From the NCBI GenBank assembly GCA_016719105.1, contig JADKAQ010000008.1, positions 186,001-250,000 on the forward strand: 64,000 nt of DNA. The letters are read 5' to 3'. The notes beneath the pieces were generated by a model that worked only from the letters and a program-made list of their open reading frames with translations, ran no database searches and was not told the DNA's origin. A program made the translations under genes and the position numbers. The DNA comes from Gemmatimonadota bacterium. Lineage in GTDB: Bacteria; Gemmatimonadota; Gemmatimonadetes; Gemmatimonadales; Gemmatimonadaceae. Every line of letters begins with the position of its first letter. Position 1 is the first letter of the stretch. Positions 44,448 to 53,172 of this stretch are shown piece after piece.

Positions 44448-46970
44448 ATGCCATCCCAGGAGACACCAGCGTCTGGCCGCGGACTCATCCCGTGGTCGAC
44501 GTCGCCCGCGGCCGCCATCACCTATCGTCTGGCGCTGGTGGCGACGGTCACCGCCGCCGTGTTCGAGGCCTTCCTGCTCGGGCAGCCGGGGATGGTCACC
44601 GGCGATCACGTCATCATCGGGGCGCTGATCGCGGGGATGCTGATCGCGACCGTCCTGGCGCGGTTCGGCAAGACGTACTTCGCCAGCGGGACGGTGATCG
44701 GGACGCTCTGGCTCTGCGCCATGTTTGCGATCGGGGTGCACGGCATCCGCGCCGCGGCGCTCCCATCGCTCGTGATGGCGACCGTGCTCATGGCGTTGTG
44801 GGGTGGGGCCGCCCTCGCGGTCGCGCTGCTGGGGCTCACCTGCCTGCTGCTGCTCGCCACCGGCGGGGCGTTCGGACCGATCCTCCCCCCGCCCGCCCCC
44901 ACCGACCCCACCGTCGATACGATTGTCGTCCTCGGACAGTTTGTCTTCCTTGCCGTCCTGATCGCCTTCCTCTCGCGCGCCCTGCGCGACGTGCGCGACC
45001 AGTTTCGCGTGCGCGAACAACGCCTCGTCTCGGCCACGCAGGCACTGGCGGTGTCGCGCACGGCGCTCGAGGAAACCGAAAGTCGCTACGCCGAGCTGGT
45101 GCGCGCCCTCCCCGACCTCGTGATGGTGCTCGACGAGCACGGCCGCTTTCTCGAGGTCAATGATGCCTCGCGTGACCTCTTCGGCTTCCCGGCCGCGACG
45201 TTCACCGGGCGAAAGCTGGGCGACATGGGGATCCTCGCCCCGCAGGATCTCGGCACCTCGTACGCAATGTTGTCGCGCGCCCTCGAGGGCGAAACGATCC
45301 CGGCCTTCACGGTGTCGACGCGGCAGGTCGACGGCGCGACGCGCTGGGTGGAGGTCACGGGGCGTCGATTGGTGCGCGCCACGGGCGAGCGTCGGGTCCT
45401 CGTGATCCTTCGCGACGTGAGCGAGCGGGTGCGAAGCCAGCAGGAACTCGTGCGCCGCGCCGCCCTCTGGCGCCGCGCGAGCCGCATTGCCCAGTTAGGG
45501 GCGTGGGAGATCGACCTCGACACCGGAGTCGTCACGTGGGACGACGAAGTGCGGCGCCTGCACGACGTCCCCCCCTCCTTCGTCCCCGACGTCGGCTCGG
45601 CCATCCGATTCTACGCCCCCGAAGCACGTCCCGCGATCCAGCACGCCTTCGACACGCTCGTCGCCGCCGGGACCAGCTTCTCCCTCGAACTCCCCCTCGT
45701 GACGGCGACCGGGCGCCGCCTCTTCGTGCGGGCCCAGGGCGAAGCGGAGGAACGCGACGGGAAGGTCGTGAAGGTCTTCGGCATCTTCCACGACATCACC
45801 GCCCTGCACGATGCCACCGAGCGACTGCGCGAAACCGCCAAGCTCGAGGGGCTCGGACGGCTGGCGGGGGGCGTCGCGCACGACTTCAACAACCTGCTCA
45901 CCGCCATCCTCGGCTACGCCGAGGAGGTGCAAGGGATGCTCGCCCCGGGGACGCCAGCCCTCGACGACGTCATCGAGATCCGCCGCGCCGGCGAGCGCGC
46001 GCGCGAGCTCACCATGCAGCTCCTGGCCTTCGCCCGCCGGCAGGTGGTCGTCCCGCGCATCTTCGACGTGGCCGCACAGCTGCGGGCCGTGCAGCGATTC
46101 CTCGAGCGCGTGGTGGGAGAAGATGTCGCACTCCGCGTCGACGCCCCGGAGGGAACGGGCGCGGTGTGCATGGACCCCGTGCAGTTTGAACAGCTCCTGC
46201 TCAACCTCGCCGTCAACGCCCGCGACGCCATGCCCGGAGGTGGTGCACTCACCATCCGGACTTCACACGTCACGCTCACCGGTGACGAAGCCGCCGCCTG
46301 CGGCCTCGAGTCTGCCGACTGCGTGCAGGTCGAGGTCGAGGACACCGGTTCAGGGATGACCACCGAAGTCTTGCAGCGCGTCTTCGAGCCGTTCTTCACG
46401 ACCAAGGAACTGGGCTACGGAACCGGCCTGGGCTTGGCGACCGTGTACGGGTTGGTGCGACAAGCGGGTGGGCATATCGCGGTGCGCAGCACCCTGGGTG
46501 AGGGGACCACCTTCACCGTTCGCCTCCCTCGTGTCGCCGACGCGGCCCCCACGCCGGTCGCCTCGAACCGTGGCGAGGCCATCGGCGGCCCTGAGACTAT
46601 CCTGCTCGTCGAAGACGACGATGGCGTGCGCACTTTCTCCGAACGCGTCCTGCGACAGTCGGGCTATAATGTGCGCGTCGCGCGCTCCGGCGTGGAGGCG
46701 GAGACGCTCGCATCGTCGATGGATGCCGCCCCCGACCTCCTCTTCAGCGACGTGATCATGCCCGGCATGAGCGGCCCGCAGCTCGCCGAACAGCTTCAGC
46801 GGCGATGGCCTGCCTTGCGGACCCTCTTCGCCTCCGGCTACACCGAGGATCGCCTCGACACCTCCCGGCTCGACGGCGCGACCACATTCCTGGCCAAGCC
46901 CTACGGGCGCCAGCAACTCCTCGACACCGTCCGCAGCGTGCTCGATGCAGCGAAAGGAGCGGCTCCCTAG
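44448..46970 (+). CDS. Membrane PAS hybrid histidine kinase
   Basis: An 840-residue sensor. The N terminus (about 20-185) has around six hydrophobic helices (for example AITYRLALVATVTAAVF, VFLAVLIAFL). Two PAS domains follow (about 205-325, with YAELVRALPDLVMVLDEHGR, and about 345-460), then HisKA with His478 in GGVAHDFNN, an HATPase domain (NARDAMPGG, DTGSGM, GTGLGLATVYG) and a C-terminal receiver with Asp768 in LLFSDVIMPG. This is the architecture of many uncharacterised soil-bacterial hybrid kinases; ligand unknown. It is divergent from the second GMC gene, which could be its target (inference). Confidence 0.92.
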   Translation: MPSQETPASGRGLIPWSTSPAAAITYRLALVATVTAAVFEAFLLGQPGMVTGDHVIIGALIAGMLIATVLARFGKTYFASGTVIGTLWLCAMFAIGVHGIRAAALPSLVMATVLMALWGGAALAVALLGLTCLLLLATGGAFGPILPPPAPTDPTVDTIVVLGQFVFLAVLIAFLSRALRDVRDQFRVREQRLVSATQALAVSRTALEETESRYAELVRALPDLVMVLDEHGRFLEVNDASRDLFGFPAATFTGRKLGDMGILAPQDLGTSYAMLSRALEGETIPAFTVSTRQVDGATRWVEVTGRRLVRATGERRVLVILRDVSERVRSQQELVRRAALWRRASRIAQLGAWEIDLDTGVVTWDDEVRRLHDVPPSFVPDVGSAIRFYAPEARPAIQHAFDTLVAAGTSFSLELPLVTATGRRLFVRAQGEAEERDGKVVKVFGIFHDITALHDATERLRETAKLEGLGRLAGGVAHDFNNLLTAILGYAEEVQGMLAPGTPALDDVIEIRRAGERARELTMQLLAFARRQVVVPRIFDVAAQLRAVQRFLERVVGEDVALRVDAPEGTGAVCMDPVQFEQLLLNLAVNARDAMPGGGALTIRTSHVTLTGDEAAACGLESADCVQVEVEDTGSGMTTEVLQRVFEPFFTTKELGYGTGLGLATVYGLVRQAGGHIAVRSTLGEGTTFTVRLPRVADAAPTPVASNRGEAIGGPETILLVEDDDGVRTFSERVLRQSGYNVRVARSGVEAETLASSMDAAPDLLFSDVIMPGMSGPQLAEQLQRRWPALRTLFASGYTEDRLDTSRLDGATTFLAKPYGRQQLLDTVRSVLDAAKGAAP

Positions 46971-46979
46971 CGAAATGAA

Positions 46980-47011
46980 GCGCGGGGACGACTCATGGGC
47001 CGTCCCCGCGC
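46980..47011. terminator. Perfect 11-bp hairpin between convergent genes
   Basis: GCGCGGGGACG at 46980-46990 pairs with CGTCCCCGCGC at 47001-47011, loop 10 bases. It lies between the hybrid kinase stop (46970) and the ATP-grasp stop (47044), so it can serve both. Confidence 0.6.
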
Positions 47012-47043
47012 GCGTGCTGACGCAATCGAGTGGTCTCGTCCGA

Positions 47044-48261
47044 TCAGGACGCGAACAGCCGCAGGTCCGTCCCCACCGCATCCGAGATGTCCATGCACGC
47101 CTGCAACTCCGGGTGCCGCACGACCACGTAGCCATCGCTGACGAGCGTGAGGATCCAGTTGCGTCGCTCCGCCCCCACCGGGAGCAGGTCCATGTGCACG
47201 ATGTGCTCGCCGTAGCGCTGCAGGAGGTGCTGCAATCCTTCGATGCGGTTGATGCGCCCCTGCCCCTCGGCCCGCTTGAAGATGTTGCAGACGTTGTACT
47301 TGCGAACTGTCGACTGCGAGAACGTGCCGTTGAGCTCCGCTTCGGCGTAGCCCATGTAGAGGTCGATGTCTCCCACGTAGTTCATGAGGTCGACCGTGTG
47401 CGCACCGGCCGGCCGCGCCGCGATCTCACCGAACACCGCCTCGCCCTTGGGCGTCCAGAAGAACTCCATGTGCGTGAAGCCGGTCTGGAACCCCATCGCC
47501 TTGAGCACCTCGTGGCCTAACGCGACCCCCGAGGCGACCGGTGTCGGTGTCATGTCACGCAGCGCCAGCGTCTGCGGCGAGATCCACTCGGTGCTGCGCG
47601 CGACGAGCGGATTGGGGCGATAGAAGCAGACGTTTTCGTACTGCACCTCGCCCTTGATGCAGATCGTGTCGTACGTGTACTCGTCGCCCTCGATGAACTC
47701 CTCGACGTTGACCTCGTCGTAGGTCGTCACCTTCGCCAGCTCCGCCTCGAGCTCGGCCATGGAGCCGGCGCGGAACGTATCCATCGACCCGGCGCCCGCG
47801 ATCGGCTTCACGATGATCGGAAAGCCGATCTGCTCCGCTGCCGCCTTCACCTCGGCGATGGATCGCGCCGAGGCGTGGCGCGCGGTGCGAAGGCCAGCCT
47901 TCGTGATGACCTGCTTCATCAGGTCCTTGTTGCGGAAGATCGTCGCCTGCTCGACCCCCTGCCCGGCGACGCCTAACGCCTCGCGCAACTTGGCCGCCAG
48001 CAGCACGCCGGGCTCCCACATGCAGACCACGCGATCGATCGAGTGCGACCCCACCGACTGCACCACCTGCCGAACGATCGCCTCTTCATCGGTGAAGTTG
48101 GGGACCTGCAGGTACCCCGACAGGTGCTCCTTGGTCAGCGGGGGAAGCGCATCGTACGGCACGTCGCTCAGCCCGTAGACCTTCGCGCCATGCACCGACA
48201 GCGCCCGGCAGAAGTAGGGCATCTCGCCCGGGTAGCCCGGGGCCAGCATGATCACATTCAT
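47044..48261 (-). CDS. ATP-grasp ligase, downstream copy of a tandem pair
   Basis: A 405-residue protein of the ATP-grasp superfamily. ATP-binding elements are visible: FPIIVKPIAGAGSMDTF (phosphate-loop Lys), VEEFIEGDEYTYD and the metal-binding HMEFFWTPKGEAVFGEIAARP. The N-terminal 95 residues form a preATP-grasp Rossmann-like region. The family joins a carboxylate to an amine or thiol through an acyl phosphate, in amino-acid, peptide or natural-product ligation; substrate unknown. It follows a second ATP-grasp gene by 148 bases, and the C termini end alike (DGYVVVRHPE versus DGWVIVRHPE), so they are paralogues. No carrier protein or other biosynthetic gene is adjacent. Confidence 0.85.
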   Translation of the reverse strand: MNVIMLAPGYPGEMPYFCRALSVHGAKVYGLSDVPYDALPPLTKEHLSGYLQVPNFTDEEAIVRQVVQSVGSHSIDRVVCMWEPGVLLAAKLREALGVAGQGVEQATIFRNKDLMKQVITKAGLRTARHASARSIAEVKAAAEQIGFPIIVKPIAGAGSMDTFRAGSMAELEAELAKVTTYDEVNVEEFIEGDEYTYDTICIKGEVQYENVCFYRPNPLVARSTEWISPQTLALRDMTPTPVASGVALGHEVLKAMGFQTGFTHMEFFWTPKGEAVFGEIAARPAGAHTVDLMNYVGDIDLYMGYAEAELNGTFSQSTVRKYNVCNIFKRAEGQGRINRIEGLQHLLQRYGEHIVHMDLLPVGAERRNWILTLVSDGYVVVRHPELQACMDISDAVGTDLRLFAS

Positions 48262-48274
48262 CGCAACGGAAGTC

Positions 48275-48290
48275 GGGGAGACGGGGAGAC
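48275..48290. repeat. Purine micro-repeat before the downstream ATP-grasp gene
   Basis: Two 8-base units GGGGAGAC in tandem, 14 bases upstream of the ATG at 48261 as read on the minus strand (where they are pyrimidine-rich). A longer related tract precedes the other ATP-grasp gene. Confidence 0.6.
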
Positions 48291-48409
48291 GAACGGGCTG
48301 TCCCGGCGAACGCGGGGAACGCCGTGTCGCGAGGAGCCCCTTCGTCGTGGGCTGACTGGACTAACTACTGATTCCGTGCCGGACGCGCAATCCGGGGCGC
48401 CCAGTGCCG

Positions 48410-49624
48410 CTATCCGAGCTCCACCTTGATCGTGCTGATCACCGTCAGCACGGCCCGTTGTACCACGGCGGTCTCGGGGTGTCGGACAATGACCCACCCG
48501 TCCCCCTCGTAGCTCACCGACGGCTGCCCTCCCACCTGCGGCGTCCTGGCCGCAACGATGAGGGGGCCGAGCGCACGGTTGACCTCGTCGACGCCATGCA
48601 CCGCCGCAATGCGACCTTGCCCCTGCCCCCGCAGGAACGCCGCCCCCGCCGCGTACTTGCGCTCGGGCACATGGAACTCGCCGAAGATCATCGCCCGCGC
48701 CCACTCCTGCACGAGGTCGAAGTCGTGCGCGTATGACATGAGCTGCGTGATCTGTGCGCCTGGCGGACGCGCCGCCACCTCACTGATCGCGATGGTGCCA
48801 TCCCTCCGCCGGAACCACTCCATGTGCGAGATCCCGGTGTGCATCCCCAGCACGTCGAGGGCGCGCCGCGCCGCGGAGCGGATGTCGTCGTACTGCGTAC
48901 CATCCACCTCGCGCGGCAGCACCAGCGACCACTGGATCCAGGGATTCTCGAGGACGGTGAGCGGGGTCGGGTAGTAGTGCGTGAGCGAATGCCAGACGTG
49001 CTCGCCATTCACCGTCATCGTTTCGAACGAGTGCTCCTCGCCCTGCACGAACTCCTCGAGCAGGACCGGGTGCTCGGCCGTCGGCGGCGTGCGCGAGAGC
49101 GCCGCAATCAGCGACTGCATGTTGTCGACCCGAAAGGTCGCGATCGCCCCCGCTCCGGCCGGCGGCTTGACCACGACCGGGAACCCGTTGGCCTCCGCAA
49201 AGGCCACCGCCTCGTCGAGCGTCGACGCCAGGCAGTGCCGCGCGCACGGAAGCCCGGCCGCGCGCAGCAGCGTCTTCATGCGCGCCTTGTCGCGGAAGTT
49301 GTGCGCCGCCTCCACCCCCATGCCTTCGATCCCCAGTCGCGCGCGCACCTCCGCGAGCTGCACCTGGATCTGCTCGAACGCCCCGAAGAGGCGATGGATC
49401 GGCCCGAACTGGCGCGCCAACCCCTCGGCAGCCCACGCGAGCTGCTCCACATCCAGGATGTCGGCCACCTGCCAGTGCCGCACGTGCCCGCGCAGCCCGA
49501 GCAGTCGGTCCTCGCCGTCCTGTGTGATGACCGCCAGCTGCACATCGGGAAGCCCCGCCGCCGCCTCGACCATGCGAAACGCATTGTCGCTCAAGATGGG
49601 GGCGGCGAAGATGACGAACGGCAT
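48410..49624 (-). CDS. ATP-grasp ligase, upstream copy of a tandem pair
   Basis: A 404-residue ATP-grasp protein. It has FPVVVKPPAGAGAIATF, LLEEFVQGEEHSFE and HMEWFRRRDGTIAISEVAARP, matching the ATP and metal sites of its downstream paralogue. The N-terminal region (MPFVIFAAPILSDNAFRMVE) differs more from the partner than the core does, suggesting different substrates. It is first in the two-gene unit on the minus strand. The leader just before the ATG is a C/T-rich repeat and no Shine-Dalgarno is seen. Product unknown. Confidence 0.85.
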   Translation of the reverse strand: MPFVIFAAPILSDNAFRMVEAAAGLPDVQLAVITQDGEDRLLGLRGHVRHWQVADILDVEQLAWAAEGLARQFGPIHRLFGAFEQIQVQLAEVRARLGIEGMGVEAAHNFRDKARMKTLLRAAGLPCARHCLASTLDEAVAFAEANGFPVVVKPPAGAGAIATFRVDNMQSLIAALSRTPPTAEHPVLLEEFVQGEEHSFETMTVNGEHVWHSLTHYYPTPLTVLENPWIQWSLVLPREVDGTQYDDIRSAARRALDVLGMHTGISHMEWFRRRDGTIAISEVAARPPGAQITQLMSYAHDFDLVQEWARAMIFGEFHVPERKYAAGAAFLRGQGQGRIAAVHGVDEVNRALGPLIVAARTPQVGGQPSVSYEGDGWVIVRHPETAVVQRAVLTVISTIKVELG

Positions 49625-49628
49625 GTGT

Positions 49629-49664
49629 GGAGACGGGAGACGGGGGAAGGGAGACGGGAGACGG
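49629..49664. repeat. Purine micro-repeat before the upstream ATP-grasp gene
   Basis: Repeated GGGAGAC units with one irregular GGGGAAG insertion, starting 5 bases upstream of the ATG at 49624 (pyrimidine-rich on the coding strand). Resembles the shorter tract at 48275. Confidence 0.65.
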
Positions 49665-49858
49665 ACGTGTTGGGAAGCTGTTGCCTCCCGACGTGCTCGG
49701 CTAGGCAGGACCCCGATCGGGAAACGACGACGCCCCCTCGAGCGTGCCCGCGACGGTGCGGCCGCTTCCGGTCACGCCCCCGAGCGCCGATCCTCGCCCC
49801 GAGCCCGAATCGGCGGCACGGGAGGAGCGATACGTTACGACTTCCGTTTCCCGCCCGC

Positions 49859-52564
49859 TTACTCCCCCCTCAACGCCGTCGACGGATCCACGTGCGCCGC
49901 CCGCCACGTGGGGGCCAGGCTCGCGGCGAGGGCAATCGCAATCAGGAGGACCGCCACCGCGCTCAGCACCAGCGGATCGCCCGGTTGCACCTCGTACAAC
50001 AGCGCCCCCAGCACGCGTGTCGTGGCCAGCGCGCCACCGACGCCGAGCACCAGACCTAACGATGTGAGCGTCAACGCCTGCTGCACCACCAGCCGCGCCA
50101 CCTGCGACGACCGCGCCCCCAGCGCCATCCGGATCCCGATTTCGCCGATTCGATGGCTCACGACGTACGACACCACCGCATACAGGCCAATCGCGCTCAG
50201 GAGCAGGGCGATGGTCGCGGCGACCGCGAGCAGGGTCAGGGTGAAGGTGCGCCGAGCCATCGAACGGGCCACCACCTCGTCCAACCCGCGAGGGTTGGTC
50301 ACCGGCACCTGCGGATCCAGCCGCGCCACCTCACGCTGCACCAGCGGGAAGAGTTGCGCCGGCGTCATCGACGGCGCGCGGACGACGAGACTCACGCCGC
50401 GCGCCAACCACTGCAGGTCGGCCCCGGGCGGCGGGACGAGGGGAAAGAAGACGGCCTGCATCTTCGGGGCGTCGAGGCCGGCGTCATACAGGTCGTCCAC
50501 AACGCCACCAACGTGGAACCATCCCTCTCCCACCGAACAACAGCGAATCGTGCGGCCGATGGGGTCCTCGCCCGGCCACAGCACCTCTGCCAACGCGCGC
50601 GTCACCACCGCACCACCTGTCGCTTGGTGCACCTGGTCCCACGTCGGTGCGCTCCCGCGCACCGGGATCTGCAACGCCTCGAAGTAGCCGGGCGCAACCT
50701 GCAGCGTCGTCACGCACTGTTCGGCGCGTCCCATGGCCCCGGGCTGGTTGGTGACCACCCCGGTGCAGCCCGAGCGCCCCGTGAGCGGTAACTGCTCCAC
50801 CATTGAGACATGTGTCACGCCGGGAATCGCGCGCAGCTGCTCGCTCACCTGTTCGTAGAAGGTGGCAACGCGCGTGGCGGCATCGAAGCGCGCCGCCGGC
50901 AGGGCAAGATCCATCGTCGCCACACCGTCTGGCGCAAACCCCGGTGAGATCCCGCGCAGCTTCTGGAACGAACGCACCATCAGTCCGGCGCCCGCCATGA
51001 GCACGACGGCGAGCGCCACCTGCGCCACCACGAGCGTCCCTCGCACCGCCACCTGACGGCGCGAGAGCGTGAGGCCGCGCGATGCATCGCGCAGTGCCGC
51101 ATGATCCCCCCGCGCGCTCCCAGCCGTCACGAGACCCAGCAAGAGGCCGATGGCCAGCGACAGCGCCAGCAACTGGAGCCCGGTCGCCCACCCCGCGTGC
51201 ACCTCCGCCAAGCGCGGGAGCCCCTCGGGGGCGAACCAGGCCAGGACGCCCAAGGCGCTGCGCACCAGCGCGAAGGCAATGATCGCCGCCAACAGGGCCA
51301 CCACCAGGGCGTCCGTGAGGTGCAAGACGAGCAGGTCGCCGCGCCGGGCACCTAACGCCGATCGCACCAGGACCTCGCGCCGTCGCCCGTCGGCGCGCAC
51401 CAGGAAGAGGTTGGACACGTTGGCCAGCGCGACCACGAGCACGAGGCCCACCCCTGCCAGCAGGATCCAGAGCGCCCGCGCGATCGTCGCTCCCACGACG
51501 TCATCTCGGAGCGGGACCACCGCCGTGCGAAAGCCCGAGTTGCGGATCCAGTGGTTTGGATAGGCGGCCGGAAAGACCTCCTCCATGCGCAACACCAGTG
51601 GCGCCAGGTCGGCCTCGGCGGTCGCCGCACTCACGCCTGGGCGAAGGCGCGCGACCGCCTGGCGCACGTGGTTGTTCTGCGCCGCCGCCGCCGGATCGGC
51701 CCAGTCGGGCAGCCAAAGGTCCACGCGCCGGTCGGGCAACTGCGCGTTCACAGGTGCAACGCCGACCACCTGATGCGGGAACCCTTCCAGGTCGATCGTC
51801 CTTCCCACGATCATGCGGTCGCCGCCAAAGCGGCGCATCCACAAGTCATGTCCGAGCACGACCACCGCGGCGTCCCGGTTGCGGTTGTCTTCCGGCGTGA
51901 GCAAGCGGCCGAGCGCCGGGATAATCCCCAACACGTCAAAGATCCCCGATGTCACGGTGGCGATCGGGACGCGTTCGGCAAAGGTCGAGGTTCCATCGCC
52001 GGTGAGCGTCGCTTCGCTCGCGCGATACAACCCCATCTCCTCGATCGAGCGGGCGTTCTGCTTGTAGTAGAACAGCTGGTGCCGAGCGATCCCCCAGGTG
52101 TCGTTGAGCTTGGGCATCGGCGACGAGAGTGCCACCAGCCGCTCGGCGTTGGGAAAGGGGAGGGGCGTCAGGACGATCGTGTCGAGCAGCGTGTAGATCG
52201 CCACCGCGGCCGCCAGTCCCAGCGACAGCGTGACGACCGCGGGGATCGTGAACGACGGCTGCCGTACGAGCACGCGCAGGCTATGGCGTATCCGTGCCAC
52301 CATCGAGGCCAGCCACTCGGCGCGCGAGCGCCGCTGCTCGATGCGACGATCGATCGTGCGCAGCGTGGCGCGCACGTCACGCACGTCGCCAAACTCGGCC
52401 AGCGCCTGCGCACGCGCCGCGGGCTCGGACCGTCCCTCACTGCGCAGTGCCTCGATGCGCTCGGCGAGGTGAAAGGACAGCTCGTCGTCGATGTCACCCT
52501 CGAGGTCGGGGCCCAGGAAGCGGAGGTATCGTCGCCAGGCGGCGGGACGAGCGTCGCGATGCAT
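49859..52564 (-). CDS. ADOP-type FtsX-like ABC permease
   Basis: A 901-residue membrane protein of the duplicated orphan permease type (ADOP). The N-terminal 95 residues are the cytoplasmic head typical of the family (DIDDELSFHLAERIEALRSEG). A first TM helix near 110-130 is followed by a MacB-like periplasmic domain and an FtsX permease segment (about 360-480), then a second periplasmic domain and a C-terminal FtsX block (about 780-900, IALLLSAIGLYAVVSYVVSHR). No ATPase gene is adjacent, as expected of orphan permeases. The ATP-binding partner and cargo are unknown. It lies 22 bases after padR in the same direction, so they form an operon. Confidence 0.9.
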   Translation of the reverse strand: MHRDARPAAWRRYLRFLGPDLEGDIDDELSFHLAERIEALRSEGRSEPAARAQALAEFGDVRDVRATLRTIDRRIEQRRSRAEWLASMVARIRHSLRVLVRQPSFTIPAVVTLSLGLAAAVAIYTLLDTIVLTPLPFPNAERLVALSSPMPKLNDTWGIARHQLFYYKQNARSIEEMGLYRASEATLTGDGTSTFAERVPIATVTSGIFDVLGIIPALGRLLTPEDNRNRDAAVVVLGHDLWMRRFGGDRMIVGRTIDLEGFPHQVVGVAPVNAQLPDRRVDLWLPDWADPAAAAQNNHVRQAVARLRPGVSAATAEADLAPLVLRMEEVFPAAYPNHWIRNSGFRTAVVPLRDDVVGATIARALWILLAGVGLVLVVALANVSNLFLVRADGRRREVLVRSALGARRGDLLVLHLTDALVVALLAAIIAFALVRSALGVLAWFAPEGLPRLAEVHAGWATGLQLLALSLAIGLLLGLVTAGSARGDHAALRDASRGLTLSRRQVAVRGTLVVAQVALAVVLMAGAGLMVRSFQKLRGISPGFAPDGVATMDLALPAARFDAATRVATFYEQVSEQLRAIPGVTHVSMVEQLPLTGRSGCTGVVTNQPGAMGRAEQCVTTLQVAPGYFEALQIPVRGSAPTWDQVHQATGGAVVTRALAEVLWPGEDPIGRTIRCCSVGEGWFHVGGVVDDLYDAGLDAPKMQAVFFPLVPPPGADLQWLARGVSLVVRAPSMTPAQLFPLVQREVARLDPQVPVTNPRGLDEVVARSMARRTFTLTLLAVAATIALLLSAIGLYAVVSYVVSHRIGEIGIRMALGARSSQVARLVVQQALTLTSLGLVLGVGGALATTRVLGALLYEVQPGDPLVLSAVAVLLIAIALAASLAPTWRAAHVDPSTALRGE

Positions 52565-52586
52565 GAAGGAGGGGAATCGGGGAGCG

Positions 52587-52931
52587 TTAGGCGGGAGCCG
52601 GCGTGGCGCTCATGACCTTGGCGACCGCGATGACGTACCGATCCCACGACGCCGCCTCGGCGCGCAACGCCTTTCGGCCGGCGGTCGTGAGCTGGTAGAA
52701 CTTGGCGCGCTTCCCCTTGTCGGAGTTGCCCCACGATGCGTCCACCCACCCGCGTTCCTCCATGCGGTGCAGCGACGTATAGAGGGCACCATCGAGGATA
52801 CGGAAGCTCCCGTCGGAGCCGTCGCGAATGAAGCGCGCCACCGCGTAGCCGTGCATCGGCCCCCACGAGAGCGCGCGCAGGACGAGGACATCGAGCGTCC
52901 CCTGCAGCAGGTCGAGTTCGGGTTGCGCCAT
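52587..52931 (-). CDS. PadR-family transcriptional regulator
   Basis: A 114-residue winged-helix repressor. PadR signatures are DLLQGTLDVLVLRALSWGPMHGY, DGALYTSLHRMEERGWV and FYQLTTAGRKAL, with the usual C-terminal helix. PadR proteins repress their own operon until a toxic compound or envelope stress relieves them; paired with ADOP permeases this is common. The start ATG at 52931 is only about 5 bases from a -10-like TATGGT, and a 25-base dyad overlaps the promoter, which fits autoregulation. No Shine-Dalgarno is present, again suggesting a leaderless mRNA. Confidence 0.9.
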   Translation of the reverse strand: MAQPELDLLQGTLDVLVLRALSWGPMHGYAVARFIRDGSDGSFRILDGALYTSLHRMEERGWVDASWGNSDKGKRAKFYQLTTAGRKALRAEAASWDRYVIAVAKVMSATPAPA

Positions 52932-52935
52932 GCGT

Positions 52936-52964
52936 CACCATACGCTCGACGCGCTATTCCATCA
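52936..52964 (-). promoter_or_regulatory. Predicted leaderless promoter of padR
   Basis: On the minus strand TTGATG and TATGGT are separated by exactly 17 bases, and TATGGT ends five bases before the padR ATG. Transcription would start about at the ATG itself. The -35 box lies inside the dyad listed separately. Confidence 0.55.
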
Positions 52965-52979
52965 AGTGTTGAGGGAATA
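52955..52979. promoter_or_regulatory. 25-bp dyad, candidate PadR operator
   Basis: TATTCC, a spacer base, TCAA, GTG, TTGA, a spacer base, GGAATA: near-perfect symmetry over 25 bases, unusually AT-rich for this window. It begins 24 bases upstream of the padR start and covers the -35 hexamer, as an autorepression site would. Confidence 0.65.
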
Positions 52980-53172
52980 CATGCGTGTCGCACGCACCGC
53001 ACTCGCCACTCGCTCGCCACGAGCGTGGCACTCCCGGTGTGACGAGTCGTGACGCGCGTGCCGGCACACGTCGCCCGACGAGTCGCCGGACGAGTCGCGC
53101 CCGACAGCGCGTGATCGCGCACGGCACCGCCCTACCACGAGGGTCGGTCCTCCGGCGGGCACTCCGCGGCGA

